A stretch of 23,180 nucleotides of DNA, from NCBI GenBank assembly GCA_009774655.1, contig VSOD01000012.1, positions 1 to 23,180 on the forward strand, in the 5' to 3' direction. Shown here piece after piece: positions 22,981 through 23,180 of the stretch (positions within the stretch are counted from its first letter, which is position 1; the number at the start of each line of letters is the position of its first letter). A program made the translations under genes and the position numbers. Source of the stretch: Lachnospiraceae bacterium (GTDB lineage Bacteria; Bacillota_A; Clostridia; Lachnospirales; Lachnospiraceae). Below the pieces are notes generated by a model. That model saw nothing but the letters and a program-made list of their open reading frames with translations. It did no database searches and was not told the origin of the DNA.

Positions 22981-23180
22981 AGAACCCCTACGTGGCCATA
23001 TTTTCTGTATAAATTCAAAATAAGTATTGACAAGTGCCCCAAATTTTTTAGGGCTTCGCCCTTCGCTGAAAGAAAACTTTTTCGGAGGTAGTACTTATAC
23101 TTAAACACTGGCAAACTCATGCTGAACATCAGCAGTATAATATTATTCAACTTTTATTTATCTTCAGCACGCTTCCCGAT
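22981..23180. other. Right-end region without a gene
   Basis: No credible gene on either strand. A short hairpin AGGGCTTCGCCCT lies at 23050-23062 next to an A/T run, and a TTGACA occurs at 23027-23032 without a clear -10 partner. A minus-strand open frame spans part of it but crosses the terminator and has no ribosome site. Confidence 0.4.

Noticed and set aside
23050..23062. AGGGCTTCGCCCT hairpin as a terminator
   Set aside because: Stem is only 5 bp and no T-run follows it on either strand in the right position.
22893..23150. Minus-strand 85-aa frame at the right end
   Set aside because: It reads through the strong terminator stem and has no ribosome site; composition is that of non-coding AT-rich DNA.

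Overview
The window looks like accessory DNA from a low-GC Gram-positive anaerobe, most likely a Clostridia/Lachnospiraceae member. That placement rests on an AgrB-type protease, LytTR regulators, strong AGGAGG-type ribosome binding sites and the Firmicutes style of the VgrG and PAAR-like proteins; I cannot name a species. Every convincing intact gene reads on the + strand. I see no tRNA, rRNA, CRISPR array or intact transposase.

Region 1 (1-3316) is a regulatory module: an AgrB-like peptide-processing protease and two paralogous LytTR response regulators. No AgrC-type kinase and no convincing AgrD precursor is visible. Two operator/promoter segments with the same geometry (21-bp spaced ACAT half-sites, then a -10-like hexamer 29 bp after the second) lie upstream of agrB and upstream of the second regulator.

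Region 2 (3790-11237) is a tightly packed set of genes resembling the spike end of a contractile injection system: two VgrG/gpD-like spike proteins, a small unknown protein, two DcrB-fold (Eag-like) putative adaptors, a protein with an Imm11-like C-terminus, and a DUF4280 PAAR-like tip protein fused to a C-terminal TNT-type NAD+ glycohydrolase domain, followed by a probable immunity gene. No sheath, tube or baseplate genes are present here. Downstream (11238-12300) is a scrapyard of degraded copies: pieces of sequence found upstream at 746-903 and 9154-9239, a minus-strand remnant, and a broken membrane-protein frame. The repeats bracket the toxin-immunity pair and also the whole module.

Region 3 (12318-22581) is a four-gene operon that looks like an anti-phage or conflict system: a nucleoid-associated (NA37-like) protein, a three-helix membrane protein with a large soluble N-terminal part, a SMEK-NB-ARC-TPR STAND ATPase, and a Mrr-like nuclease-NACHT-beta-propeller STAND protein of Avs-like architecture. 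Two different STAND sensors side by side with an NA37-like protein and a membrane protein is the strongest candidate for a previously undescribed system. It ends against a promoterless reading frame that resembles a glycosyltransferase tail, then a strong terminator (22951-22980).

Overall the window reads as a quorum-controlled antibacterial toxin-delivery locus next to an intracellular immune locus.
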